From an uncultured Bacteroidales bacterium (GTDB lineage Bacteria; Bacteroidota; Bacteroidia; Bacteroidales; Paludibacteraceae): a stretch of DNA of 64,000 nt. The DNA is taken from positions 1 through 64,000 of the forward strand of contig CACYHE010000009.1 of assembly GCA_902774185.1 (NCBI GenBank). The letters are read 5' to 3'. Below, piece by piece: positions 7,401-15,600 of this stretch. The notes beneath the pieces are model-generated. The model saw nothing but the letters and a program-made list of their open reading frames with translations, searched no databases and was not told the origin of the DNA. Position 1 is the first letter of the stretch. Each line of letters starts with the position of its first letter. The position numbers and the translations under genes were made by a program.

Positions 7401-10227
7401 AACTGATTGCATAATAGCGGACATTATAACTGGTTTCTTTCTCGTGAGTTACACGTGCGCCGCGAACATTTGCATAATTCGCAATAGGCATTGAAGCCTC
7501 AAAGTCAGAACCATTTGCTGCCGTTACTTTTGTTGTCAGCAAAACAGGATCACCAATAGCGTTTTGGTCTGCATCAATCAAAACCGCATATACATTATTA
7601 GTTAACGGATCTTTGGTTGTACCACCACCGATTTTTGCTTTTACGGTAATAGCCGTAGGTGCCTCAGGAATAATCTGCGTCTCGGCATTGCTAACCTTTA
7701 CTTGTACATATCTTGTGGTACCGCTACCGTCTTGATAATAGCCGGACTTGCTTTCTGCCTGTGCACTTACAGCAAAGCCACTTGTAACGGTGTTAGTAGA
7801 ACCTAATGAAGTAGTTGCAAATACGTCATGTTTGGTTACTTCACCTGCTTGCTCTGTTGCAAACACTGCATACAATACATCCGCTGTAGAAGCAATCGTA
7901 TAGTTTGCACCCTTAGCATATGCCGGAGCAGTGGCGCAATTCTCATCAGCATCCCAACCAACAAGCACTTTATCAGAGCAGCCTAAGCCAGCTAATTCTT
8001 CCGGCAGAGCAATCACACTATTCAATTTAAGGCCTGTACCCCAGTTATACGGAGTACCACCATTCTCCACGAGACTCAGCGTAGCAGCAGGATAGTCGCT
8101 TGTAGTGAAGCTTCCAGCCAATGTCGGGTTGCTCTCATCGCAATAAGAAGTACCGTCACCTACAGCCATTACGGTGTAGTCATATTGGGTATTAGCGTCA
8201 AGACCTGTCTTCTCAAACGACACTTCAGGAGCAACAATAATCTCATCTGTCAAAACAGCAACACTGCCTTCGTGTTTAACAATATTCAGCACATAGCCGT
8301 CAGCATTATCTACTGCAAGCCATGCAATCGTTGCGCTCTGATACGTCTTAGTCACTTCATCCAATACCGGAGCAGCAAGACCTGTACAAGCCTGTGCTTG
8401 GAAGTTAGCCGTAATCGTACCGGCCGCACCGATAGCAGCGGTTGTAGTTACGGAAGTAGCATTGGCTATCTCAATATCATCGCTTGAAGCAGTCCAGTTT
8501 ACGAACTCATATCCGCTTTCCGGTGTTGCAACAAGAGTTACATCTTCTGCATATTCAGCATAAACCGGACCAGCACCGTTATTGATAGTAGCTGAACCCA
8601 TGTTGCCATCATTTACAGCAACGGCTACAGCGTAAGTCGAAGTAACAGCCATCGAAAGAGCGACCTCTACATTGGAAGCAAGACCGCCGCCGCTGATGGT
8701 AACTGTACCTTCAACCGGAGTAGTAGTTGCAGTCGGAGTAGCCGGAGTAACCGTTACTTCAACACCGCCTTGTGCCATTGCAGCCTCAGCTGTCAAAGAA
8801 GTCGGGCTAACCGAAAAGCCGGTAGAAGCCGCCAGAGTCAAACCGCTTGTCAGGTTTGCACCTTCCAACGTAAATGTCTTGCCATCAACAGCGATATTCT
8901 GTTTAGCTGTGAAGCTCAACGAACTCGGATCAACCGTCACTTCCGGAGCAATTGCCTCGTAGGTAACGGTAATTTTTGTACATTGGTTATTATTAGAACT
9001 TCCACCGCCTGTGAAAGTAATACTATTTGCCGAACCAGACCATGTTTTTTTATCATCAGCCACACTTCCTACATTAGCATTCATAGCATTAGGCCATGTA
9101 CTTCCCGTAAATACTACTGATGTAATTACATATCCTTCTGGAACAGAAATAACCATAGTGTTTTTGGGATACATTCTCACTTGAGATGCATTAATATACA
9201 TATAACTTCCTGAACCTTTTGCATAACTGATAGTTATATCATCTTGAGTTCCGGTGTATGTCAAATTAGCAGCATCACCAGTGATAGAACCGTTTGCACT
9301 TGTATTAAAGAAAGTGTTATTGGGAATAATATCATACTCACCCGGAGTTACAACGTGCTCATTAACGGTAATAGTATAGTTAGCCGTTTTGGTTACGTCT
9401 CCGTCTGTGAAAGAAACCGTTACTTCTTTTTCACCAGTTGTGCTCATATCCGGCGAACTTACTGTAGTCGGAGTAACTACTTCGTTTTCATCGTCCTGTG
9501 CTACATCATTCTCTGTTACACTATAAGTAGCGGTGCAAGTACCATCAAACGAGAAAGAATCAAATTGTTCATAAACTGTAGTTTGTCCCGAAACCGCAAT
9601 AGACTTCAATGTCTTTACAATCACAACATCACCGCCATCTTCCTCATAAGTAACGATTGCTTTATTGAAATATATGGCACCGTTGGCTGATGACGGACGA
9701 GAGATTTCAATGGTTAAATCTCCTTTTACCTCATTTGTATTATTTACACTAAATTCTGTACCTCCATTGGATGCGTTCTGAGTTGTATAAGCTGAAGAAG
9801 TACCAATAGTTGTTCCGCCAATAATAACTTTTGCAGATACATTAGTATTTGCTTTTGAAGTACCCCAAACTTGTACTTTTGTGATTTTATACTCACTAAA
9901 AGCACTTGTTGTCAAACGGATGTAGGTAACAGCTTTTTTATTCGTTCCACATTGAATGTACGAGTTGCTACTCGTATAGTCTCCATCACTTGACACTGCC
10001 CACGTATTTGAAGCATCGTCAGTAAGGTTTTTGTCGGCTGTTACTCCGCTTGTAATTTGCAGAGTAGCAGTTTCCGCCCACACATTGCCAATTCCTGCGA
10101 TCAGGAATAGCATTGCGAGAAACAGGGGTTTTAGCATAGTCCCCCAACGGTGAGCCGACGGAGAACCGACAATCATGGCTAACGTCGTACTAACGTCACG
10201 CCAAGAAAATAGTTTAAAATGTTTCAT
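1462..10227 (-). CDS. Giant T9SS-secreted multi-domain repeat protein (2921 aa)
   Basis: The protein begins MKHFKLF and has an unusually long n-region before the hydrophobic signal segment LFLAMLFLIAGIGNVWA (about residues 35-51). Recognisable modules are an FN3-like domain (about 612-700), a chitobiase-C-like domain (about 976-1045), two OB-like modules resembling DUF6359 (about 1049-1140 and 1339-1430), InlB/Listeria-Bacteroides repeats ending in AQW (about 1538-1615, 2062-2130, 2137-2210) and BIG_2/cadherin-like domains (about 1819-1905, 2212-2290). The C-terminus FILRGGQMYDVTGKMVK fits a T9SS type A sorting domain, so it is expected to cross the outer membrane and be anchored on the surface. 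It starts 20 bp after the 207-aa membrane protein gene. Ligand and role are unknown. Confidence 0.88.
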   Translation of the reverse strand: MKHFKLFSWRDVSTTLAMIVGSPSAHRWGTMLKPLFLAMLFLIAGIGNVWAETATLQITSGVTADKNLTDDASNTWAVSSDGDYTSSNSYIQCGTNKKAVTYIRLTTSAFSEYKITKVQVWGTSKANTNVSAKVIIGGTTIGTSSAYTTQNASNGGTEFSVNNTNEVKGDLTIEISRPSSANGAIYFNKAIVTYEEDGGDVVIVKTLKSIAVSGQTTVYEQFDSFSFDGTCTATYSVTENDVAQDDENEVVTPTTVSSPDMSTTGEKEVTVSFTDGDVTKTANYTITVNEHVVTPGEYDIIPNNTFFNTSANGSITGDAANLTYTGTQDDITISYAKGSGSYMYINASQVRMYPKNTMVISVPEGYVITSVVFTGSTWPNAMNANVGSVADDKKTWSGSANSITFTGGGSSNNNQCTKITVTYEAIAPEVTVDPSSLSFTAKQNIAVDGKTFTLEGANLTSGLTLAASTGFSVSPTSLTAEAAMAQGGVEVTVTPATPTATTTPVEGTVTISGGGLASNVEVALSMAVTSTYAVAVAVNDGNMGSATINNGAGPVYAEYAEDVTLVATPESGYEFVNWTASSDDIEIANATSVTTTAAIGAAGTITANFQAQACTGLAAPVLDEVTKTYQSATIAWLAVDNADGYVLNIVKHEGSVAVLTDEIIVAPEVSFEKTGLDANTQYDYTVMAVGDGTSYCDESNPTLAGSFTTSDYPAATLSLVENGGTPYNWGTGLKLNSVIALPEELAGLGCSDKVLVGWDADENCATAPAYAKGANYTIASTADVLYAVFATEQAGEVTKHDVFATTSLGSTNTVTSGFAVSAQAESKSGYYQDGSGTTRYVQVKVSNAETQIIPEAPTAITVKAKIGGGTTKDPLTNNVYAVLIDADQNAIGDPVLLTTKVTAANGSDFEASMPIANYANVRGARVTHEKETSYNVRYYAISLSYSTGGGVSYTGYTTECTAQLPVLDAPTFPVAEGVFYESTDITILAADDASIYYTTDGTTPSSTNGTLYEGAITLNAYGTYNFKAIAVQAGHEDSEVAEATYYFGMTFASVSDLYSYLEANSLTSMNNVKVTGLVSQIKSIDPTKYTNGQYYISVNGQKENELYIHNGKYINGADFTVDPACPLNVGDQVTIIGNYAYTSNEHRLAQGNTIVARTAAAVASVAIGGELEKKNYSPEDNQFSHTGLTATATHNTGYTKDVTALATWTNNLTNDIVTAPGNVEVTATYEGQSDTKQVAVTYTTKTLDHITLSYTSTTAYVGMALPTPTVTASYVEDIADEDVTALVAAANGFDTESAYNGSAAGSYTINVSYTLGEVTKSAEYTVTVKSVFDNEENPHNVADATAMIIASAYQSTTSSTDYMWVRGIVSGFNGNNLNRYYISEDGSENGQLYVYNGKYFNNATFTESNKLHEGDEVILKATILNYQGNTPELTGSQVVSQLRAGVLDVANVASFEVGQPDLAEADLTINRHGSTGAITFSCDENDALEIVDNKLRAKGEAEVDVEVTATMAADNMEGKINFTGASTTFMVHVIPAQTRYSVTFDMNGGSADPEMSLGDQLENANVEIPDGTYTKDGYKFNGWSVMAGETPVAVIETAGVYSFTMPAANVTITAQWAEGSDFTWDATAQGYSNEKVLGTECTSPVTITFAKASANNDPKYFTNDATARFYTNGTLTITAPAGKLITAITFNTTISVSANVGTYSEGSWSGLAGEVVFTASATCKIKNITVTYINGTVTTLSIANINLKTSDGETALSITKNVEATIIYEDLDESVATISANKVTPVAEGSTTVTARIAQGANYTAAQTTFTITVAAKTIPVMSFPQAEYNANLGESFTAPTLTKPEGVSVAYSSDNAAVSVDANTGAITINAEGTAVITATSEENNDYAVGTASYTLNVVDPNKDVLTADAIEAGSSYTDWSNKTFGSSVKYAGNSKNGDNPDHAGAIQMRSSTGTQAKSGIVTTTAIGYLKNISATETTNGNNYLEIYAKGSQYESAADLYSSDELIKGVKIGTIGKDGGAMEFETGKAYSDNYKYIGIKSNNGAVYYDAITIEWTPAEFASYNVTYKPGEAEGLDVVESIEEGSNISLKAADTFTAPEGKIFAGWLLTGEEDVREAGSKYTVTAAATFTAQWISVYTITYTAGEGTGDDVVVENVPIGNYELAANTFTAPENKEFAGWKLNNAGETLAAGSNFTVGANASFTAQWSIVKQAAGLAYATTSYMITRGRSFEAPELTNLHGLTVTYSGNNDEVATVDAATGALTLKGVVGEVTVTATSAETDYYYAGEASYTLKVKDANLSGGWERLTSSSTLVNGMNVIIAEYVSSGEDIYAMGAQNANNRGQVAGTLEEGKLVADEGTAIFTLVAVGENTFAFKAADKKYLYAASSSSNYLKSQAKIDGNATWTIVLSEGGKATITAQGNYTHNVMRYNKNNGLFSCYTGNQQDIALYSKTVAVDGNTNASTLEEYADVVVADNATLVINTGTKPLGNITGNVEVNAPLQAEGVHLGVNNTMTVNSTVNVPSFSISVQLGSTGQATNVTVSGSGNIAAPEGYVDMELSDGANRDHWHSFTVPFEVDALNGIYDAETGAPLQNEVNYAIMDYHGDIRANGQYGWKKYRGTLQPGTFYLITIDGESKVLRFMKKAGSSYVAPNSMEMKYNSGSGASTDFGWCGVGNQNMFNGYVPSQYVAQVLNATGDGYEDIDADQPLSACIPFFIQVNVTVNLVMNTSAPGLAPRRMPAKGVERMKVFFGNENYTDKLYISASEEATNEYEIGKDLLKMTMTNTPSVPQIFGNAYGNKLCMVYAPMSNDQAVYDLSLYAPQAGEYTISAPAMENAELYLTYEGNIIWNLSMSEYPINLNKGTTEGYGLLLKAKMPQTPTGIENGGMLNGANGVQKVIIDENVFILRGGQMYDVTGKMVK
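10149..10200 (-). repeat. 11-nt tandem pairs inside the signal-peptide n-region
   Basis: Two pairs of 11-nt units lie in codons of the n-region of the 2921-aa protein: 10149-10170 (ggtgagccgac / ggagaaccgac) and 10179-10200 (ctaacgtcgta / ctaacgtcacg). They encode the unusual residues between MKHFKLF and the hydrophobic core. Confidence 0.55.
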
Positions 10228-10247
10228 AATGTATATGTTTTTAAAAA

Positions 10248-10871
10248 TTAAAATTTGCTGTTCATCTCTTTGGATATATCATCACTCATACCAAGAAGTA
10301 TAAAATCATAATAGTGTTTAAGATCTTCTATTAACTCTTGAGACGTATAAGCTTTTTTTGTAATGGGATTTATAGGAGCATAAACACCCGCCAGGGCATT
10401 GGCAAACCCGGATAACAACTCATTCATATGAGATATATCATGAGCGGCTTTTAGAGACGGAAATAGTCCTTCCGTTTTAGAGATAATTGTATTTAATTGG
10501 TATAGCCTATTCATGTTAACTATTATTACCTCCGTATTTAACTTACCTTTTGCTAATTCCTCGTGAACATTTTTATATGCTTCATTAAAATCATTCATAA
10601 TTTGCAATTTCAACTTAAACATCTCAAAATTTCGCGATTCTCTATATTGGTCTTCTTGCTTTTCCTGTAAAGTGTTATTGATTGCAAACATTGCGTACAC
10701 ATTCAAGGCAGTTAATGCGAGAGCCGAGAAGCCACAGATAAACGTTCCGGCATTAGCCCATTCATTACTGTCAGAAGATAATGTACCATGAAAAATACAG
10801 AAATACATTCCAAAAGGCACAAGGGATAACAAAATAAATATTATAACCCAAATTAGTTGTTTGTTTTTCAT
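10248..10871 (-). CDS. Hypothetical membrane protein with two N-terminal TM segments (207 aa)
   Basis: Two hydrophobic segments (about residues 6-26 and 40-63) are followed by a charged, probably helical cytoplasmic region. That region includes a coiled-coil-like stretch from about 68 and a C-terminal helical part with HDISHMNELLSGFAN and ELIEDLKHYYDF. I recognise no named family. The stop codon is 20 bp before the giant secreted protein, so the two are probably cotranscribed. Similar two-TM plus helical-tail proteins occur widely in accessory regions, but no function is claimed. The ATG at 10871 is the only sensible start before the first TM. Confidence 0.7.
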   Translation of the reverse strand: MKNKQLIWVIIFILLSLVPFGMYFCIFHGTLSSDSNEWANAGTFICGFSALALTALNVYAMFAINNTLQEKQEDQYRESRNFEMFKLKLQIMNDFNEAYKNVHEELAKGKLNTEVIIVNMNRLYQLNTIISKTEGLFPSLKAAHDISHMNELLSGFANALAGVYAPINPITKKAYTSQELIEDLKHYYDFILLGMSDDISKEMNSKF

Positions 10872-10907
10872 ATTGTTTGTTATTTAAAATTATTTGCTCT
10901 CTAATTG

Positions 10908-10921
10908 TACCGAATTCGGTA
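10908..10921. other. 14-bp perfect palindrome between ORF6N and membrane-protein genes
   Basis: TACCGAATTCGGTA is a perfect palindrome 37 bp upstream of the 207-aa gene and about 87 bp downstream of the ORF6N stop. With no loop it suits a dimeric operator better than a terminator. No clear -7/-33 promoter was seen beside it. Confidence 0.4.
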
Positions 10922-11001
10922 TAATTATCAATTATCCTTTCTTCCTTTCAATCTTTCCTCTATTACTTGGTCCTTTTCACTTGTGATCAAAATTTTTGAT
11001 C

Positions 11002-11691
11002 TCAAATCTGGGTGTGCTCATTGTTTCTCTTCTCTTTTTTTCGTCTCTCTTCCTCGTACCGCGCCTCTGTTGCCGCAAAGCCTACCGGAATCGGTTTGTC
11101 TTTCTTTGGCGGCTCTTGGTATTTCATGCTCAACGCACCAATTGCGTTATAGATGTTATCCAACTCTGCTCTCATCTCTTCGCTCAAATCATTCACAGCA
11201 CCCAAGTTGTTCTCCAAAGCATCTTCCAACATCTGCATCTTCATCCGCAACTCATTGATCGCTAATTCATGTTCCCGATTCTGCAACATCAATCGCCTTG
11301 CTGCCACAAAGGCATTCATAATTCCGATACTAACAGATATAGCTGTCGGACTCTTTAGTACGGCAGAAAGCATTGCTACACCTTGCTCGGTAAATACATA
11401 AGGGCGGTGACGCAAACCCATTTTGTCGGAATTGGACATCACAATTTGTGATCTCCATTTTTCAAATTCCTGATTATCAAGCTGAAACATGAACTCTTCC
11501 GGAAAACGTTCAGGGTTACGATTCACTGCTTGTTTCAATACACGAGTCTCCACTCCATACAATGTCGCCAGATCTCTATCTACCATCACTTGCTTGCTGC
11601 GAATTATGAAAATCCGCTGTTGCACTGACAACATCTGAATAGTGCTGCTTGTTATTACTGCCGGTTTTACTATTTCTGCTTTCTTTGCCAT
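11002..11691 (-). CDS. ORF6N domain-containing DNA-binding protein (229 aa)
   Basis: Residues about 20-110 match the ORF6N domain: RIFIIRSKQVMVDRDLATLY, VLKQAVNRNPERFPEEFMF, HRPYVFTEQGVAMLSAVL. The rest is a helical, coiled-coil-prone tail (ALENNLGAVNDLSEEMRAEL). ORF6N is found in phage antirepressor-type and mobile-element regulators, and in Bacteroidota it is a common accessory gene. The gene sits behind a full promoter (11865-11896) and a leader of about 165 nt carrying a terminator-like hairpin immediately before the start codon. The leader resembles that of the Mpi-like invertase at 31229. DNA binding is inferred from the domain; targets are unknown. Confidence 0.88.
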   Translation of the reverse strand: MAKKAEIVKPAVITSSTIQMLSVQQRIFIIRSKQVMVDRDLATLYGVETRVLKQAVNRNPERFPEEFMFQLDNQEFEKWRSQIVMSNSDKMGLRHRPYVFTEQGVAMLSAVLKSPTAISVSIGIMNAFVAARRLMLQNREHELAINELRMKMQMLEDALENNLGAVNDLSEEMRAELDNIYNAIGALSMKYQEPPKKDKPIPVGFAATEARYEEERRKKEKRNNEHTQI

Positions 11692-11700
11692 TCGATCTAA

Positions 11701-11736
11701 TCAAAAAAAGAAACAAAACCGTACAACGATTCTGTT
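11701..11736 (-). terminator. Terminator-like hairpin in the ORF6N leader
   Basis: On the minus strand AACAGAATCGT (11726-11736), loop TGT, ACGGTTTTGTT (11712-11722) pairs over 11 bp with G-U wobbles and is followed by TCTTTTTTTGA. It lies 10 bp before the ORF6N ATG, so readthrough would be needed for expression. A related stem is at 31858-31880. Confidence 0.65.
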
Positions 11737-11864
11737 TTCTTGAGCGCACTATTTCTTCCCTACGGACGTCAGCCCGGTGGTAAAATATTGATATACTGTG
11801 GATTGTTTCATACAAAAGTAGTGTCTTAACCGTTGGTACTTCTGTCATCTATCAAATTCGGCTG

Positions 11865-11896
11865 CAAAGGTACGAAAAATTTTTGATGTATGCAAG
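11865..11896 (-). promoter_or_regulatory. Promoter of the ORF6N gene
   Basis: CTTG (11893-11896), 20 bp, then TACCTTTG (11865-11872) on the minus strand. The -7 box is perfect and the -33 has one mismatch. The conserved ACCAACGGTTAA motif follows at 11826-11837 in the leader. Confidence 0.75.
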
Positions 11897-12004
11897 TATT
11901 TGGGCAAATAAATTTTTTTTTATCGTAAAGAACGAGCTTTTTGATTAAATGGTTCTTTTTTGCGACATGAAAATGGTGCAAATGGTGAGGATGGTGGAGT
12001 TACA

Positions 12005-12048
12005 TACGTGATTGATACGTGATTGATAGGTAAATGATACGTGATTGA
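12005..12048. repeat. Four tandem 11-nt units
   Basis: tacgtgattga occurs at 12005-12015, 12016-12026 and 12038-12048, with a diverged unit at 12027-12037, all in one 11-nt register. It is intergenic, between ORF6N and the giant-protein operon terminator. No origin-like features (DnaA boxes or replication gene) are near. Confidence 0.7.
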
Positions 12049-12077
12049 CCCGTTGAAGTTGAGAAAAACAACACAAC

Positions 12078-12103
12078 AAACGGAGCGTTTTGGCGCTCCG
12101 TTT
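12078..12103 (-). terminator. Terminator of the giant-protein operon
   Basis: AAACGGAGCG (12078-12087) and CGCTCCGTTT (12094-12103) form a 10-bp stem with loop TTTTGG, followed on the minus strand by TTGTTGTGTTGTTTTT. It lies 66 bp after the stop of the 138-aa gene. The other side is also T-rich, so it may work in both directions. Confidence 0.75.
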
Positions 12104-12130
12104 ATTTGTTATTTGTTATTTGACATTTGT

Positions 12131-12179
12131 CATTCGTTCATTCGTTAACTCTTAACTCTTAACTCTTAACTATTCATTC
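12131..12179. repeat. 7-nt repeat array, intergenic
   Basis: Seven consecutive heptamers in one register, including three exact ttaactc copies. The array overlaps the end of the 138-aa gene, and a looser (g)ttattt heptamer run extends left to the terminator. Confidence 0.75.
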
Positions 12180-12586
12180 TTTATCTGCTTTCTGCGGCGG
12201 AGAGCAAGGAAGGCACCATAGGCAGCGACAAGCAGCATCATCGGCAGGACGGCATCTCCGACAGGGAAGGGGTTAACAGGAACGTCAGGATCGTCCTCAT
12301 CTTCGAATCCTTCTTCGCCGACTCTGCGTGGACGGGTTCCCGGCGCTTGAGCCGGATTATAATTGGCGGAGGTAGTGACACCTGTTGCTGCGGCTAAGGG
12401 TAGGGCAGAACCCGAATACATCATCGTGCTCGTAGAACTCATCGTTGCCTGGGGCATTCCGACTTGCACGGCGGAGTAGGACGCTTTGCGTTGCTGCGGC
12501 CGGTAGGGAGTGCCGAAGGTAGCGGCGGAGACGCTCACTACGCTCAATATGGCAATCACACTCAATATATATTTCAACGTTTTCAT
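12170..12586 (-). CDS. Small secreted protein with C-terminal PVGD-LP / TM / RRR tail (138 aa)
   Basis: An N-terminal signal peptide (MKTLKYILSVIAILSVVSVSA) is followed by a low-complexity Ser/Thr/Ala/Pro-rich middle and an acidic stretch (EEGFEDEDDPD). The C-terminus reads PFPVGDAVLP, then a hydrophobic segment MMLLVAAYGAFLAL, then RRRKQ. A short motif, TM and basic tail is the layout of tripartite sorting signals (sortase or exosortase type); comparable PxGD-type tails recur on small Bacteroidales proteins next to T9SS cargo. It is the last gene of the giant-protein operon, 41 bp after the 1402-aa gene. Processing by a protease is inference only, and no sortase is in the window. Confidence 0.75.
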   Translation of the reverse strand: MKTLKYILSVIAILSVVSVSAATFGTPYRPQQRKASYSAVQVGMPQATMSSTSTMMYSGSALPLAAATGVTTSANYNPAQAPGTRPRRVGEEGFEDEDDPDVPVNPFPVGDAVLPMMLLVAAYGAFLALRRRKQIKNE

Positions 12587-12594
12587 AAACTAAT

Positions 12595-12636
12595 ACCTTT
12601 CAATTTTCACTTTTCACCTTTCACCTTTCACTTTCC
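12595..12636. repeat. 7-nt repeat array providing a stop codon
   Basis: Six heptamers (acctttc, aattttc, acttttc, acctttc, acctttc, actttcc) in perfect register. The TGA of the 1402-aa gene lies inside the array, which also forms the leader of the 138-aa gene. Confidence 0.8.
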
Positions 12637-15600
12637 ACGTACCTTTTTTCCCGTAGCGTCATAGATGACTCCGTTATGGAGGATATACACCTTGTCGTTG
12701 TACAGGAACTTAATCGGTTGGTTACCATGTATATCGCCGTCCACGATGTCCAGATCGGTCGGCACAGGGCGTTTACCTACTTTTGCATTGAGGGCAAAAC
12801 GTCCGCTGATGGTTCCGGCTTCCGCGTTGAACGGATAACTGTCTTCGAGCAGGTTCGTCACATCGCCTGTGAGGTAGTCGGTCAAGTAAACGCCTTCCAG
12901 TTCGCTGACCTTGCTTGTGCTATGCATCGAGAAGATGTGTTCGCCTGTCGTTGCTATACGGACGTTCACGGGGATCAACTGCTCTGCCAGTTCCTGGTTA
13001 ATTGCGAGGTACGCCATCTTCATGTCATTGAAGAGCATGTACGTACGCAAGCTGTTTCCGTCACCGAGCAGTTTCTCCAAGTCGGCGTTGATCTCAAACT
13101 CAGCGCTGTACTTGTCGCTCACCAGAATACCCATCATGTCTTCGGCTTCATCGCTTGCCAGTACGATATACGCTTTCTGTGTCGGATGAACCTCGGCCTG
13201 TACTTCTCTGCGGTAACTCGGAGCCGAAGCCTTGCGGTTCGTAGCACCGAAGGTGACATAACCATCTTTCGGAGCCTGTACGAGGAACGCACTCGACGGT
13301 TTCAGTTTCGTGGTCTCAATCGGCAACTGGTCGTATTCCTTGAAACTGATATCCGGGATGTTCGCATATTGAATGACATCGTCGGTTTCATCGTCGTAAC
13401 TTAATTCTCCTTGATGTAGCGCCATGTACGGGTTGGCAATGATGTTCCATCCTTTCGCGTAGGTAGGCGTGTTCTCATCGCCCCATGCTTTCACATACAC
13501 CGTATCTTTGTGGGTCTCACCAACGACACCCTTTTCGCCCAAAGCAGCCCATTCGTTGCTGAAGGTCATCGGCATTCGTACGATGGAGAATGCCTTGCCG
13601 GTCGGACGTTTGGCAGTCATGATATAGCCGTGACTCGGCTCCAAGTTCGTCGGCATCGTGCCGCCCCATGTATATTCCACCCAGTTGGCATCTTGGTTCT
13701 GCTGAATATTTGTCGCACGCAGTTTTCCGCTGTAGTAACGCAGTTTAACGCCTGCACTCGCGGTACTCTTGGTGTTCTTGTAAACGATATTGCTTGTTGC
13801 AACCGGGAACGGAACCGCAATAGGGTAGTATTGGTCATAGTCGATATACCAATCGCTGTACCACACATCTCCTCCGGCACTCTTCGCCAAGTTAGCATCT
13901 GCGGGCACGTACAAGCGCGCTACATCATATGCTTTTTCTCCCACGCGCGTCCAACCGTTGCGAAGCACCAGCGTACGCACTTTCAGCGTACCTACATCCA
14001 GTGCACCTTTCGTCACTTCGACGGTTGCCCCCGGATAGATCTCCATACGGTCAACAACTACATCCTTACCGGGGAAGTCTCCTGCATTAGCTGTCAGCGT
14101 CACACCCGGCAATACATGTACATCAGCCGTACCCCAAGCAGCATCACCTGACATCAACGAAGACATCGTAGCGTTGGTCGCAATGATTTTCGGTACAACG
14201 ATATTACTCATCGCCTTGACTGTTGCGTCTTTCTTCCACTCCAGCGTCAACATAGCGCCGTTACTTGCAGCTGCTGCGAAGTCAATTGCATCACCGAAGT
14301 GTACCGTGTAGTTGTATTTGGATGTTTTATTCTTAGCATCGTTTGCTTTCGTCTGAACGAGCGTAATAGCACTACTGCTTGTCTCGCCCAAATGCGCTAC
14401 TACCGATGTGGCAGCAATACCCTGTGCATCTACTTCCACGATCGCGCTATGCTGACTCCATTCAACCACTTCCGCTTCGGTGAACGGAATATCGCTCGCA
14501 GGGATAAGCCGCAACTCTTCCACACCAGTTGCATAAGTACCCCAAGCAAACGGACTGTTCTTTATACTCAATGTTCCTGAGTTGTTCGAGGAATGGATTT
14601 TATATTTGGCATCCTGCGGATTGGTGATACTGTTACTGCTACCTATTTGTGTGAGCGTCCACCAATACTGTTTATTAATATTATTGGTAACCGTTGCCGT
14701 ACCATCTCCCTTAAGGCTATTCTTTGGAGAAGCGAAGGCGAACAATGGTTTATTGCCGTTATTCTTCATTCCAAGTTTTATCTTCTCACCGTCAGGATTT
14801 CCATCACTATCTCCATCATTATATAGATAGCCGGCTCCACTATTCTGTCCGTACAGATTATAGATATTGGTATTCGCCGTATAAGCAAGACTCGGATTAT
14901 TGAGATCATCTACCGCTATCTCTACCGGAGCCGGAGTTTGCTCATCGCTAAAGTCAGCCGGCAGTGCGTACCATTTGTTATCCTTTTTACCTGCAATGAC
15001 AAAATCCGTCGCAATATGACGACCGATAATATCTTGCGTCAAGTTCTTGGTAATCGGTTTTGCTCCGCTTACACTAACCGTGATACCCGTCAATTTATCC
15101 AAACCGTCGCTTGTATCGCCTTCTCCCGGGGTATAGAAAATGAACGCATTTTCCTCTATTGCACCGCTACCATTAGTAGCTAACGCTGAACCATCTGCTT
15201 TCTTGATCTCAAACTTACTTGGTAAGTTCGGGAAGGTCAGTGTCGTACTCGGGGTCAGACCTGTACCGCTAATCTGTATCGTATCTTGCGACCTAACCGT
15301 CTTCCCTGCCGTCGAAGTAATAAAGATCGGCGTGCCGGCTGTTGCCAAGTGCGGCGTCAACGTCAACTCCGCACAACTGAACACATAGTCTGTGTAACTT
15401 CCGTCACGCCATTTTGCAAATAAGTTAACCGTTGCTCCATTGGTTGTAGTTAAATTATTTACTTCTGCTCCATTATTATAAGCTTTTTCACCACCTGCTG
15501 ATGTTGCCCAACCATCAAAAACTTTGCCTACTAAGCTAAATCCACAATTAGTTAAATTCTGCGCGGTACCATAAGTAAATTCTTGATCACTCATATTACC

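Noticed and set aside
11576..11848. 90-codon frame overlapping the ORF6N leader and gene
   Set aside because: It overlaps ORF6N in another frame. A leader-peptide role is conceivable because ACCAACGGTTAA reads PTV in both leaders, but the invertase leader has no matching ATG.
12005..12048. Replication origin iterons
   Set aside because: No replication initiator gene, DnaA-box cluster or AT-rich unwinding region accompanies the repeats.
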